From contig NZ_MJAJ01000045.1 of NCBI RefSeq assembly GCF_001746365.1, positions 72,861 through 136,860 on the forward strand: a stretch of 64,000 bases of DNA. The letters are read 5' to 3'. The position numbers were made by a program, and so were the translations under genes. Positions 9,460 to 17,340 of this stretch are shown in pieces (positions within the stretch are counted from its first letter, which is position 1; every line of letters starts with the position of its first letter). Under the pieces are notes generated by a model that saw only the letters and a program-made list of their open reading frames with translations, was not told the DNA's origin and did no database searches. This stretch comes from Streptomyces sp. LUP30. GTDB taxonomy: Bacteria; Actinomycetota; Actinomycetes; Streptomycetales; Streptomycetaceae.

Positions 9460-10728
9460 TCACGGACGCGGCCACGCGCCCGGCGCCGTCAGTTCGCGCT
9501 CCAGCGACGCGAGGCGGGTTCGCGTCGCGGCGGTCGGACGGGCCGCCGCCAGAGCCCGCCACACGTCGAGGTCGTCCTCGCCCCACGGTGCGTGCGCCCA
9601 GTCCGCCAGCAGGTCGGGGTCGCCGCGGGCGATCAGCGCGGCGCGCAGCCCGTCGGCGAGACGCCGTCTGAGCCGTGTCACCGCAGGAGCCCGGGACCCC
9701 GGCAGCGGCGGCCCGGCGTACGCCGTCAGCGCCCCCGTCACCGCGCCGGCGGCCAGCCGTCGTTCGACGACGTCCAGGTCGGACTCGAAGGCGGCGGTGA
9801 GCCGGTAGGGCCGCGAGGCCAGCAATGCGGGACCCAGCACCCCGCGCAGCCGGGCCACTTCGGCCCGTAGCGTCACCGGCGTCACCGACTCGTCCTCGTA
9901 CAGCGCGCACAGCAGTTCATCGCCCGTCAGGCCTTCGGGATGACGGGCCAGCAGCAACAGGATCTCGCTGTGCCGACGGCTCAGCCTGATGCCCCGTCCG
10001 CCGGTGACCACGTGTGCCTCGTCCCGGCCCAGCACGGTCAGCCGCGGTGTCTCGGCGGCGGGCCGCACGGGGGCGAGCAGTGCCAGGTGGGCCTCCGCGG
10101 CGCGGGCGACCGCCTGCACGAATCCCAGGCTGTGCGGGTGCGCCAGCCCGTCCCCGCCCGTGATGTCCACGGCGCCCAGCACCCGCCCGGTCCGCGGATC
10201 GTGCACCGGGGCGGCCGCACAGGTCCACGGCTGCACCCGCCGTATGAAATGTTCGGCCGCGAACACCTGCACCGGCCGGTCCAGGGCGACCGCGGTGCCC
10301 GGCGCGTTCGTTCCCACCGCGCTCTCCGCCCAGCGCGCGCCGGGCACGAAGTTCATCCGCCCCGCCTGCCGCCGGGTCGCCGCATGCCCCTCCACCCACA
10401 GCAGCCTGCCGCGCGCGTCGCACACCGCCAGCAGATGTTCGCCGTCGGAGGCGAACGTGCCCATCAACTCGCGGAACAGCGGCATCACTCGCGCGAGCGG
10501 GTGCTCGCACCGGTAGGCGCCGAGCTCACCGTCGTCCAACTCGACGCTCGCGGCGCCGTCCGGGCCGACGCCTGCCCGCGCGGAACGCCGCCACGAGTCG
10601 GCCACGACGGCCCGCACCGGCCGGGGTACGGTGCCGGCCTCGGTGAACGTCTCATGTGCCCGGCGCAGGAGCCGAACTCGCTCGGCGGGGTCGGCCCCGG
10701 GTTCCAGGGCCACCCAGGGATCGGTCAA
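9460..10728 (-). CDS. GAF-domain transcriptional regulator (AcoR-like, no AAA+ domain)
   Basis: A protein of 422 residues. Residues about 80-205 form a GAF sensor with the AcoR-type motif (WAESAVGTNAPGTAVAL and HFIRRVQPWTCAAAPVHDP). Residues about 230-300 look like a winged-helix unit (RGIRLSRRHSEILLLLARHP, LRAEVARLRGVLG). The sigma-54 AAA+ module of AcoR/ExaE relatives is missing, as expected in an organism without sigma-54. It lies directly upstream of the aldB-type gene, so sensing an alcohol or aldehyde and controlling that gene is the natural inference. Confidence 0.85.
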   Translation of the reverse strand: MTDPWVALEPGADPAERVRLLRRAHETFTEAGTVPRPVRAVVADSWRRSARAGVGPDGAASVELDDGELGAYRCEHPLARVMPLFRELMGTFASDGEHLLAVCDARGRLLWVEGHAATRRQAGRMNFVPGARWAESAVGTNAPGTAVALDRPVQVFAAEHFIRRVQPWTCAAAPVHDPRTGRVLGAVDITGGDGLAHPHSLGFVQAVARAAEAHLALLAPVRPAAETPRLTVLGRDEAHVVTGGRGIRLSRRHSEILLLLARHPEGLTGDELLCALYEDESVTPVTLRAEVARLRGVLGPALLASRPYRLTAAFESDLDVVERRLAAGAVTGALTAYAGPPLPGSRAPAVTRLRRRLADGLRAALIARGDPDLLADWAHAPWGEDDLDVWRALAAARPTAATRTRLASLERELTAPGAWPRP

Positions 10729-11070
10729 CTGGTCCTCCCGGAAGGCGTTGCGGCTGAGGGCGGGTCTCAGGATGCGAGGGGGACATCGTCATGCCGGGTG
10801 GGCGGGCCGACAACCGTCCGGACGACGTTCAGCCGAAACGTCGCCGTGCGATCACGCTACGGTGCCGCCCCGGCGGCCGCCGGGCACGGCCGAGATCCGT
10901 GGATGAACCCGCGCATGGGGACAACTCGCTCACCCGAACGAGGAGTTCCGGTCGTTCGGCGATCCGGGCGAGGCATGCGGACCCAGTCCTCGATCGGGCG
11001 GTCCCATGGACGAACGCCCATGGCACACGCGTCGGGCCCCACCCTCAGGCCCCGTCCTCAGGCCCGACTT
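10729..11070. other. intergenic region upstream of the GAF regulator
   Basis: 342 bp between the start of the GAF regulator and the end of xylR, both on the minus strand. I see no gene with a ribosome site. Reading minus, TAGCGT (10859-10854) fits a TANNNT -10 box about 125 bp before the regulator's start, with no good -35. No hairpin was found behind xylR. Confidence 0.35.
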
Positions 11071-12279
11071 TCAGGCCCGCGCCGCCACGGTCGCCGGGTC
11101 GTCCAGCACGGACCGCACCACCGAGTGCGCGGCCCCCAGCAGAGGGCCCTCGGGGCCCAGCCGGGACACGGAGACGGGACAGGCGGGGCCCGCCGTGCGC
11201 CGGGAGAGTTCGGCCTCCAGCGCCGGCAGAAGCCACGGCGCGAGTCCCGCGAGGGCGCCGCCGAGCACGACGGCCTGCGGATCCAGCAGGTTGAGTGCCC
11301 CCGTCAGAGCGATGCCGAGGGCTGTTCCCGCCTCGCGCAGAGCGCGTCGCACCTCTGGATCGCCGTCCGCGGCCCGTCCCGCGAGAAGTCCGACGCGGTC
11401 CTCGCCAGGTTCCAGCCCGGCCGACCGCAGCACCGCCTCCTCACCGGCGTACTGCTCCAGACACCCGCGTCCGCCGCACCCGCACTCCGGCCCGTCGGGA
11501 TGCACCGGCACATGGCCCAGTTCGCCCGCGAAGCCACGGGTGCCGCGCAGCAGGCTGCCTTCCACGACCAACGCGGCGCCGATGCCGATCTCGGCGGACA
11601 CGTGCAGGAAGTTCCCGGGGGTGTCCGCGCCGAGCCAGAGCTCGGCCAGCCCGCCGAAGTTGGCCTCGTTGTCGACCGTCAAAGGGAACTCGTCGGGCAG
11701 CAGCGCGCCCAGGTCGACGTCCTGCCAGTCGAGGTTCGGCGCGCGGACCACCGTGCGGGCGTCGCGGGCGACGAGGCCGGGGACGGCCACGGCGAGCCCG
11801 GCCGGCCACAGACCCTCGCGCTCGGCGTCGGCGACGACCCGGCGCACGAGCCCGGTCAGTTCCTCGACGACCGGCCCGGGCGGGCGGCCCCGGTTGGCGC
11901 CGTGCCGTTCGGCGCGCGCCCGCACGTCACCGCGCAGGTCGACGGCGCAGACCGCCAGGTGGTCGACGCCGACCTCGGCGCCGATGCCCGCCGGGCCGTG
12001 CCCGCTCACCGCCAGCGCCGATCCCGGTCGCCCCACCCGGCCGGGTCGCTCGGGACCCAGCTCCTCCAGCAGTCCGGTGCGTATGAGCTCGTCGACGAGG
12101 GTCGAGACCGCCGCCCGCGTCAGACCGATGCGTGAGGCGACCCCCGCACGCGAGAGCGGCCCCTCGGCGCTGACGGCGTGCATCACCCTGGCCAGATTGC
12201 GGCGGCGCATGCCCTGCTGGGTGTCGGGCAGCGCGCGCCCCGGGCCGTTCGGCCGGGCCTCGTGCGGCGGTGCGGTCAT
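11071..12279 (-). CDS. xylR: ROK-family transcriptional repressor of xylose genes
   Basis: A protein of 402 residues. The N-terminal winged helix (about 22-85) reads MRRRNLARVMHAVSAEGPLS, RAGVASRIGLTRAAVSTLVD. The ROK sugar-kinase-like domain follows, with DNEANFGGLAE and the zinc motif CGCGGRGCLEQY (near 265). It should repress in the absence of xylose and release on binding the sugar. It lies 70 bp downstream of xylB on the same strand, so the two are probably cotranscribed, and it faces xylA across the operon. The name rests on this context; other ROK repressors look alike. Confidence 0.88.
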   Translation of the reverse strand: MTAPPHEARPNGPGRALPDTQQGMRRRNLARVMHAVSAEGPLSRAGVASRIGLTRAAVSTLVDELIRTGLLEELGPERPGRVGRPGSALAVSGHGPAGIGAEVGVDHLAVCAVDLRGDVRARAERHGANRGRPPGPVVEELTGLVRRVVADAEREGLWPAGLAVAVPGLVARDARTVVRAPNLDWQDVDLGALLPDEFPLTVDNEANFGGLAELWLGADTPGNFLHVSAEIGIGAALVVEGSLLRGTRGFAGELGHVPVHPDGPECGCGGRGCLEQYAGEEAVLRSAGLEPGEDRVGLLAGRAADGDPEVRRALREAGTALGIALTGALNLLDPQAVVLGGALAGLAPWLLPALEAELSRRTAGPACPVSVSRLGPEGPLLGAAHSVVRSVLDDPATVAARA

Positions 12280-12285
12280 GCCTCC

Positions 12286-12309
12286 GTCGATTCGTCGATT
12301 CGTCGATGT
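12286..12309. repeat. three tandem 8-bp repeats between xylB and xylR
   Basis: GTCGATTC is repeated twice exactly (12286-12293, 12294-12301) and a third time imperfectly (GTCGATGT, 12302-12309). The array lies just upstream of the xylR start (12279). It could bind a regulator, slow translation initiation of xylR, or be simple slippage. Confidence 0.5.
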
Positions 12310-12349
12310 CCAGGCGTTGGTGTTCGGCGTCGGAGTTCGTCGCCGAAGT

Positions 12350-13795
12350 TCAGCGGGCGTCCGTGCTCCGTTCCAGCAGCGGGGCCGCGTCGGAGAGTAC
12401 CCCGGCGATCCTGGCCAGCGTCGCCTCGTCCCGCTCGACGGCGTCGAGGACCGGACCTCGCGTGGTGTTCCAGCGGCGCGCGACGGCGGCCGGATCCTCG
12501 CCGGTCAGCAGGCCCGCCGCCTGCGCCGCGGCCCCCAGCGCGACGAGTTCCCTGGCCTCGGGCACCTGGACCGGGCGTCCGGACAGCCGACGCACGGTCT
12601 GCTGCCAGGCGTCGCCCCGGGCGCCGCCGCCGATCAGCAGCAGGGGCGCCGAGCGGTCGGCGTCCTCGTCCAGGACCAGATCGAGCGCGCCGAGCAGCGA
12701 GTGCACGGCGCCGTCGTAGGCGGCCTGGAGGAGCTGGCCGGCGGTCGTGTCGTGGCGCAGCCCGTGCAGCAGGCCGGAGGCGTTCGGCAGGTTCGGGGTG
12801 CGTTCGCCGTCCAGGTAGGGCAGCAGGGTGAGGTGCGCGGTGGGCTCCACGGCCTCGCGGTCCAGACCGAGCAGGGCGGCGACGCGGTCGACGGCGAGCG
12901 TGCAGTTCAGGGTGCAGGCCAGCGGCAGCCAGTCGCCATGGGCGTCGGCGAAGCCGGCCACCGTGCCGGTGGGGTCGGTGGGACGGCGTTTCGCCACCGC
13001 GTACACCGTGCCCGAGGTGCCCAGGCTCAGGACCGGAGTGCCGGGGCGCAGCCCGAGGCCCAGGGCCGCCGCCGCGTTGTCGCCGGTGCCGGGGGCGACC
13101 AGCGTCCCCTTGGCGAACGGCAGGTCGTGGCTGTCGCGTACGGTGCCGGCCACCTCACCGGGCCGCACCACACGGGGCAGCAGCGCCGGGGAGAGCCCGA
13201 CGTGGGCGAGGATCTCCTCGTCGTAGGCCTCGGTGGCCGAGGCCCACCAGCCGGTGCCGGAGGCGTCGCCGCGGTCCGTGGTGCCCTCGCCCGTCAGGCG
13301 CTCGGTGAGGTAGTCGTGGGGCAGGCGAACCGACTTCGTGGCGCGCAGGGCCTCCGGTTCGTTCTCGGCCAGCCACGCCCACTTCGTGACCGTGAAGGAG
13401 GCCGTCGGCACGGATCCGGTGCGCTCCGCCCAGAACTTCGCGCCGCCCAGTTCCTCGGTCAGCCGACGGGCCTGTGGGGCCGACCGCACGTCGTTCCACA
13501 GCAGCGCCGGACGCACCGGCCGTCCGTGCCCGTCCAGCGTGACCAGCCCGTGCTGCTGCCCGCCGATGGACACCGCGGCCGCCTCGTGCGCGGCGTCGCC
13601 GCACTGGTGCAGCGCCTCGCGCAGGGCGTCCCACCACTGGCGCGGGTCGCTTTCGCGACCGGCTCCGGAGGACACCGTGTGCGGCGCCTGGCCGCTCGCG
13701 ACGACCTCGCCGGTGGCCGCGTCGACGACCAGCGCCTTGGTGGACTGGGTGGACGTGTCCACGCCGACGACGAGCGGACCCTCGGCTGCTGACAT
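12350..13795 (-). CDS. xylB: xylulokinase
   Basis: A protein of 481 residues of the FGGY kinase family. The ATP/Mg loop is at the N-terminus (GVDTSTQSTKALVVD), followed by SIGGQQHGLV, the phosphate-binding region LSLGTSGTVYAV, and the C-terminal IGGGARGDAWQQTVRRL. It phosphorylates D-xylulose made by XylA, feeding the pentose phosphate pathway. I chose the ATG at 13795, which has a GGGAGA ribosome site at proper distance; a TTG further upstream adds only five residues. The gene is divergent from xylA, with 139 bp between the two starts. Confidence 0.95.
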   Translation of the reverse strand: MSAAEGPLVVGVDTSTQSTKALVVDAATGEVVASGQAPHTVSSGAGRESDPRQWWDALREALHQCGDAAHEAAAVSIGGQQHGLVTLDGHGRPVRPALLWNDVRSAPQARRLTEELGGAKFWAERTGSVPTASFTVTKWAWLAENEPEALRATKSVRLPHDYLTERLTGEGTTDRGDASGTGWWASATEAYDEEILAHVGLSPALLPRVVRPGEVAGTVRDSHDLPFAKGTLVAPGTGDNAAAALGLGLRPGTPVLSLGTSGTVYAVAKRRPTDPTGTVAGFADAHGDWLPLACTLNCTLAVDRVAALLGLDREAVEPTAHLTLLPYLDGERTPNLPNASGLLHGLRHDTTAGQLLQAAYDGAVHSLLGALDLVLDEDADRSAPLLLIGGGARGDAWQQTVRRLSGRPVQVPEARELVALGAAAQAAGLLTGEDPAAVARRWNTTRGPVLDAVERDEATLARIAGVLSDAAPLLERSTDAR

Positions 13796-13860
13796 CGGGT
13801 TCTCCCTCAAGTTTTTTCCGCGGCTCTGCGGGATCTGTCTTCCCAGAGATGCGTCCGCAT

Positions 13861-13891
13861 ACTAATTTGTAAACGGCCATGACGAAATAGT
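13861..13891. promoter_or_regulatory. candidate XylR operator between xylB and xylA
   Basis: An imperfect inverted repeat, ACTAATTTGT (13861-13870) and ACGAAATAGT (13882-13891), matching at 8 of 10 positions with an 11-nt spacer. The half-site resembles the TTAGTTTGT half-site of the Bacillus XylR operator, which is bound by the same protein family. It is the only AT-rich stretch in the divergent xylB/xylA region, so one site could silence both genes. Confidence 0.55.
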
Positions 13892-13934
13892 TCGCCACCG
13901 CCAGCACGAGAGTCTTCAAGCAAGGAGCCGCGGC

Positions 13935-15101
13935 ATGAGCTACCAGCCCACCCCCGACGACAGGTTCACCTTCGGCCTGTGGACCGTCGGCTGGCAGGGA
14001 AGGGACCCGTTCGGCGACGCCACGCGGCGTGCCCTCGACCCGGTCGAGACGGTGACGCGCCTGGCCGAGCTGGGCGCCTACGGCGTGACCTTCCACGACG
14101 ACGACCTGATCCCCTTCGGGTCCTCCGACAGCGAGCGCGAGGAGCACATCAAGCGCTTCCGCCAGGCTCTGGACACCACCGGCATGACCGTGCCCATGGC
14201 CACGACCAACCTGTTCACGCACCCCGTCTTCAAGGACGGCGCGTTCACCGCGAACGACCGTGACGTACGCCGTTACGCCCTGCGCAAGACGATCCGCAAC
14301 ATCGACCTGGCCGCCGAGCTGGGTGCGAAGATCTACGTGGCCTGGGGCGGCCGTGAGGGCGCGGAGTCCGGCGCCGCCAAGGACGTGCGCGTGGCGCTCG
14401 ACCGCATGAAGGAGGCCTTCGACCTCCTCGGCGAGTACGTGACCGCCCAGGGCTACGACCTGAAGTTCGCCATCGAGCCCAAGCCCAACGAGCCGCGCGG
14501 CGACATCCTGCTGCCCACGGTCGGCCACGCTCTGGCCTTCATCGAGCGTCTGGAGCGCCCGGAGCTGTACGGCGTCAACCCCGAGGTCGGCCACGAGCAG
14601 ATGGCCGGGCTGAACTTCCCGCACGGCATCGCCCAGGCGTTGTGGGCGGGCAAGCTCTTCCACATCGACCTCAACGGCCAGTCCGGCATCAAGTACGACC
14701 AGGACCTGCGCTTCGGCGCCGGCGACCTGCGTGCCGCCTTCTGGCTGGTCGACCTGCTGGAGAGCGCCGGATACGCGGGTCCGAAGCACTTCGATTTCAA
14801 GCCGCCGCGCACCGAGGACCTCGACGGCGTGTGGGCGTCGGCCCAGGGCTGCATGCGCAACTACCTGATCCTCAAGGAGCGGGCGGCCGCCTTCCGCAGC
14901 GACCCGGAGGTCCAGGAGGCCCTGCGTGCCTCGCGTCTCGACGAGCTGGCCCAGGCCACCGCCGCCGACGGGCTGCAGAGTCTGCTCGCCGACCGCACCG
15001 CCTTCGAGGACTTCGACCCGGCGGCGGCCGCGGCCCGCGGCATGGCCTTCGAGCAGCTCGACCAGCTCGCCATGGACCACCTCCTCGGCGCCCGGGGCTG
15101 A
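13935..15101 (+). CDS. xylA: xylose isomerase (glucose isomerase)
   Basis: A protein of 388 residues, the length of the well-known Streptomyces enzymes. The catalytic His-Asp motif is in VTFHDDDLIPFG (near residue 54). Metal ligands lie in AIEPKPNEPRGD, NPEVGHEQMAG and HIDLNGQSG, continuing to DQDLRFGAGD. It interconverts D-xylose and D-xylulose (and D-glucose and D-fructose) as a Mg/Co-dependent tetramer. The ribosome site AAGGAG (13922-13927) is well placed. Two hairpins follow the stop. No xylose transporter genes are in the window. Confidence 0.98.
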   Translation: MSYQPTPDDRFTFGLWTVGWQGRDPFGDATRRALDPVETVTRLAELGAYGVTFHDDDLIPFGSSDSEREEHIKRFRQALDTTGMTVPMATTNLFTHPVFKDGAFTANDRDVRRYALRKTIRNIDLAAELGAKIYVAWGGREGAESGAAKDVRVALDRMKEAFDLLGEYVTAQGYDLKFAIEPKPNEPRGDILLPTVGHALAFIERLERPELYGVNPEVGHEQMAGLNFPHGIAQALWAGKLFHIDLNGQSGIKYDQDLRFGAGDLRAAFWLVDLLESAGYAGPKHFDFKPPRTEDLDGVWASAQGCMRNYLILKERAAAFRSDPEVQEALRASRLDELAQATAADGLQSLLADRTAFEDFDPAAAAARGMAFEQLDQLAMDHLLGARG

Positions 15102-15103
15102 GC

Positions 15104-15127
15104 CACCGCACGCACGCGTGTGCGGTG
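15104..15127. terminator. hairpin 1 after xylA
   Basis: CACCGCAC (15104-15111) pairs with GTGCGGTG (15120-15127) around an 8-nt loop, starting 3 nt after the xylA stop. A second, longer hairpin follows 33 nt downstream, making a tandem terminator. Confidence 0.5.
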
Positions 15128-15159
15128 CGGGTCGTACGCGCACGTCCTGCGGTGGGGGC

Positions 15160-15200
15160 GGCACGCGCGTGTGCCGGTGGGGGCCGCACACGCGCGTGCC
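15160..15200. terminator. hairpin 2 after xylA
   Basis: A perfect 15-bp inverted repeat (arms 15160-15174 and 15186-15200, left arm GGCACGCGCGTGTGC) with an 11-nt loop. It has no U-tract. It is the probable main terminator of xylA. Confidence 0.75.
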
Positions 15201-15336
15201 GCCGGACCTTCTCGTTCGGCGGTCGACGCACCCTCCGCGCGCAATACGCCGGAATCATGTCCTCCGTGACCTGAACCGGTATCAACTCGCGCGCGGGGGT
15301 CGCGTCCCGTACGGCCCCGCGGTCACGCTGGACGGC

Positions 15337-15810
15337 ATGGCCATACCGCCCGTACCGCCTCAGCCGCCCGTGCCGCCGGGTGACATGCCGCCTTCCGGCG
15401 GCTTCGGACCGCCCACCGCCCCCTACGCCGCCGTCGGCGCCGGCGATCCCGGGGACCCCGGCCGTCCCGGCAGGCGCAGGAACCCACTCATCGTGGTGCT
15501 GGCTCTGCTGGTCGTGGCCGGGGCCGTGCTCGCCGTCGTGCTGATGGCTTCGCGCAACGGCTCCTCGGACGACGCGCCGAGCCCCGAGGGCAGCGCCACG
15601 ACGTCTCCGAAACCCTCGGTCAGCCTCCCGGTGGAACTGCCCAGCGGCTTCCCCAGCGAACTGCCCTCGCACATCCCGACCGGGTTGCCCACGCAGTTGC
15701 CGAGCGGGCTGCCGAGCGCCCTGCCCACCGAGTTGCCGAGCGGACTGCCGACAGAGTTGCCGAGCGGGCTGGAGTCGCTGCTGTCCCAGCTGGGGGAGCC
15801 TGCGTCGTAG
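15337..15810 (+). CDS. membrane-anchored Pro/Leu/Ser-repeat protein
   Basis: A protein of 157 residues. A Pro-rich cytoplasmic head (PPVPPQPPVPPGDM) leads to one membrane segment near residues 50-72 (PLIVVLALLVVAGAVLAVVL). The external tail then carries repeats of the kind LPSGLP, LPTELP and LPSGFP from about residue 100 to the end. The repeat spacing of three to seven residues would give an extended, wall-spanning rod. I chose the ATG at 15337; its ribosome site is poor. Function is unknown. Confidence 0.65.
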   Translation: MAIPPVPPQPPVPPGDMPPSGGFGPPTAPYAAVGAGDPGDPGRPGRRRNPLIVVLALLVVAGAVLAVVLMASRNGSSDDAPSPEGSATTSPKPSVSLPVELPSGFPSELPSHIPTGLPTQLPSGLPSALPTELPSGLPTELPSGLESLLSQLGEPAS

Positions 15811-16017
15811 CCGGCGTCACCCCCCCCCGCGGCAGCCGCACGTACGTGACCGTCGTCTTGGTGCCGCTGTCGACCAGCCGGGCCTGCGCCGCCTCGGGGA
15901 CGACCATGAGGGCCGAGGCCACCACGGCGGCGGCCGGCGCTCCGGCCATGGCCGCCGCCCCCTCGGCGCGACCGCCCCGTCGGGCCGGCGCCCCGCCGAG
16001 GACGAGAAGCGGACAGC

Positions 16018-17340
16018 CTAGGAAAGCGCTTCCTCGCCGTCGGGCCACGCAGTGGCCAGGGCCGTCGCCGGGTCCTGGGCCGCGTCGCCCGCCGGCGCCC
16101 AGCGGCCGCCCTCCTCGCGGTACGGCCACCAGCGGCCGTCCTGCCCCAACCGCAGTTGACAGGCCGCCCCCACGACCGTCCACCGGTTCCCGCGCATGTG
16201 CAGCACGGGCCGCTCGTCCTCCTCCCAGGCCGAGTCGAGCGCGGCACACGCGCGTGCGAGCATTTCGCCCTCGACGGTCCACTCCTCCTCGAGGACCGAC
16301 AGCGCCGCCGTGCCCCCTTGCGCCCAGGCACGCACGGCCAGGGCCAGTTGCTCCCGGTCGCGCCCCGACCCGGCGGCCAGCCGGTCGGCCACGACCGCAG
16401 CGGGTCCGTCCGTCGGGTGGAGGCCGCCGAGGAGGCCCGCGGCAAGCCGCACCGCGTCCTGGGCGAGCGTCAACCGCCCCGTGACCGCCGCACTCCGTCC
16501 GGCGTCCTCCCGCAGAGCCTCCGCCAGCATCAGGCGCGCCTCGACTGCCGTCCGCGCCGCCAGGAGTTCCAGTGCCGCCGGATCCAGCCCGGGCGGAACC
16601 GGCGCATCCGCGTCCAGCGACGGGGGAAGGCCCGGCTCCGGTGGAAGCCCGGGTGCGGCGGGCAGCGGGGGCAGGATGCTCCCGGACGCGAAGGCCTCCG
16701 CCGCGTCCACGCCGTCCGCCCGCTCCGGCTCCGACACGGCCGCAGCGGCGACGCCGCGCGCCTGGAGCTCGCTCAGCAAGACGCCCTCGGGCCGTCCTCT
16801 GAGCAGCAGCAGGACGAACGGGTCCTGGTCGAGCAGCCTCGCCATCTGGTAGCACACAGCCGCGGTATGACCGCAGTGATCCCAGGTGCCGCAGTCGCAC
16901 TCGGCCTCCAGGTCGCCCAACCCGGGGAGCAGGTCGATGCCGGCCGTCTCGGCGTCCTCGACCAGATGCGGCGGCATCTCACGGTCGAGCAGCGCGGCCA
17001 CGTGTCCTGATCGCCGGCCCGCCAGGTGCAGGAACCGGTTCCACTGCGCGTCCGAAAGCACGTCGAGCAGCACGTCTGCGCGGTGCGCCGTGCGATCGCG
17101 ATCCCGGACGACGGCCGTCACACGTCCCGGCCGCACCGACATCGCGCCCACGGCGCCCGCGCGCGCCAGCCGGCGACCCGTTCTCACCTGCGCTCCGTCC
17201 AGTGCGCCGTCCTCCAGCGCGGACAGCCACGCCCGACCCCACCAGGTCTGCGCGAAGCCCCTCCCCGGCGCGGGAGGCAACGCCGCGAAGGTCCGTTCCC
17301 CGACGCCGTCGTGACCGTCGCTGCCGCCGTGCCCGCTCAT
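16018..17340 (-). CDS. SWIM zinc-finger protein, partner of the SNF2 helicase
   Basis: A protein of 440 residues. The SWIM motif is CDCGTWDHCGHTAAVCYQ (ligands Cys148, Cys150, Cys156, His158). The N-terminal part (TFAALPPAPGRGFAQTWWGRAW) is typical of SWIM proteins linked to helicases. The middle is Pro-rich. The ATG overlaps the stop of the upstream helicase gene by four bases (ATGA), so translation is probably coupled and the two proteins made in fixed ratio. SWIM domains bind DNA or protein; the likely role is to guide the SNF2 motor (inference). Confidence 0.88.
   Translation of the reverse strand: MSGHGGSDGHDGVGERTFAALPPAPGRGFAQTWWGRAWLSALEDGALDGAQVRTGRRLARAGAVGAMSVRPGRVTAVVRDRDRTAHRADVLLDVLSDAQWNRFLHLAGRRSGHVAALLDREMPPHLVEDAETAGIDLLPGLGDLEAECDCGTWDHCGHTAAVCYQMARLLDQDPFVLLLLRGRPEGVLLSELQARGVAAAAVSEPERADGVDAAEAFASGSILPPLPAAPGLPPEPGLPPSLDADAPVPPGLDPAALELLAARTAVEARLMLAEALREDAGRSAAVTGRLTLAQDAVRLAAGLLGGLHPTDGPAAVVADRLAAGSGRDREQLALAVRAWAQGGTAALSVLEEEWTVEGEMLARACAALDSAWEEDERPVLHMRGNRWTVVGAACQLRLGQDGRWWPYREEGGRWAPAGDAAQDPATALATAWPDGEEALS

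Noticed and set aside
15811..16017. A short minus-strand frame downstream of the SWIM gene (AVVASALMVVPEAAQARLVD and on), which would end at a stop if the 9-C run at 15820-15828 were one base shorter
   Set aside because: No ribosome site, no known family, and it needs a homopolymer error; too weak to call a gene.
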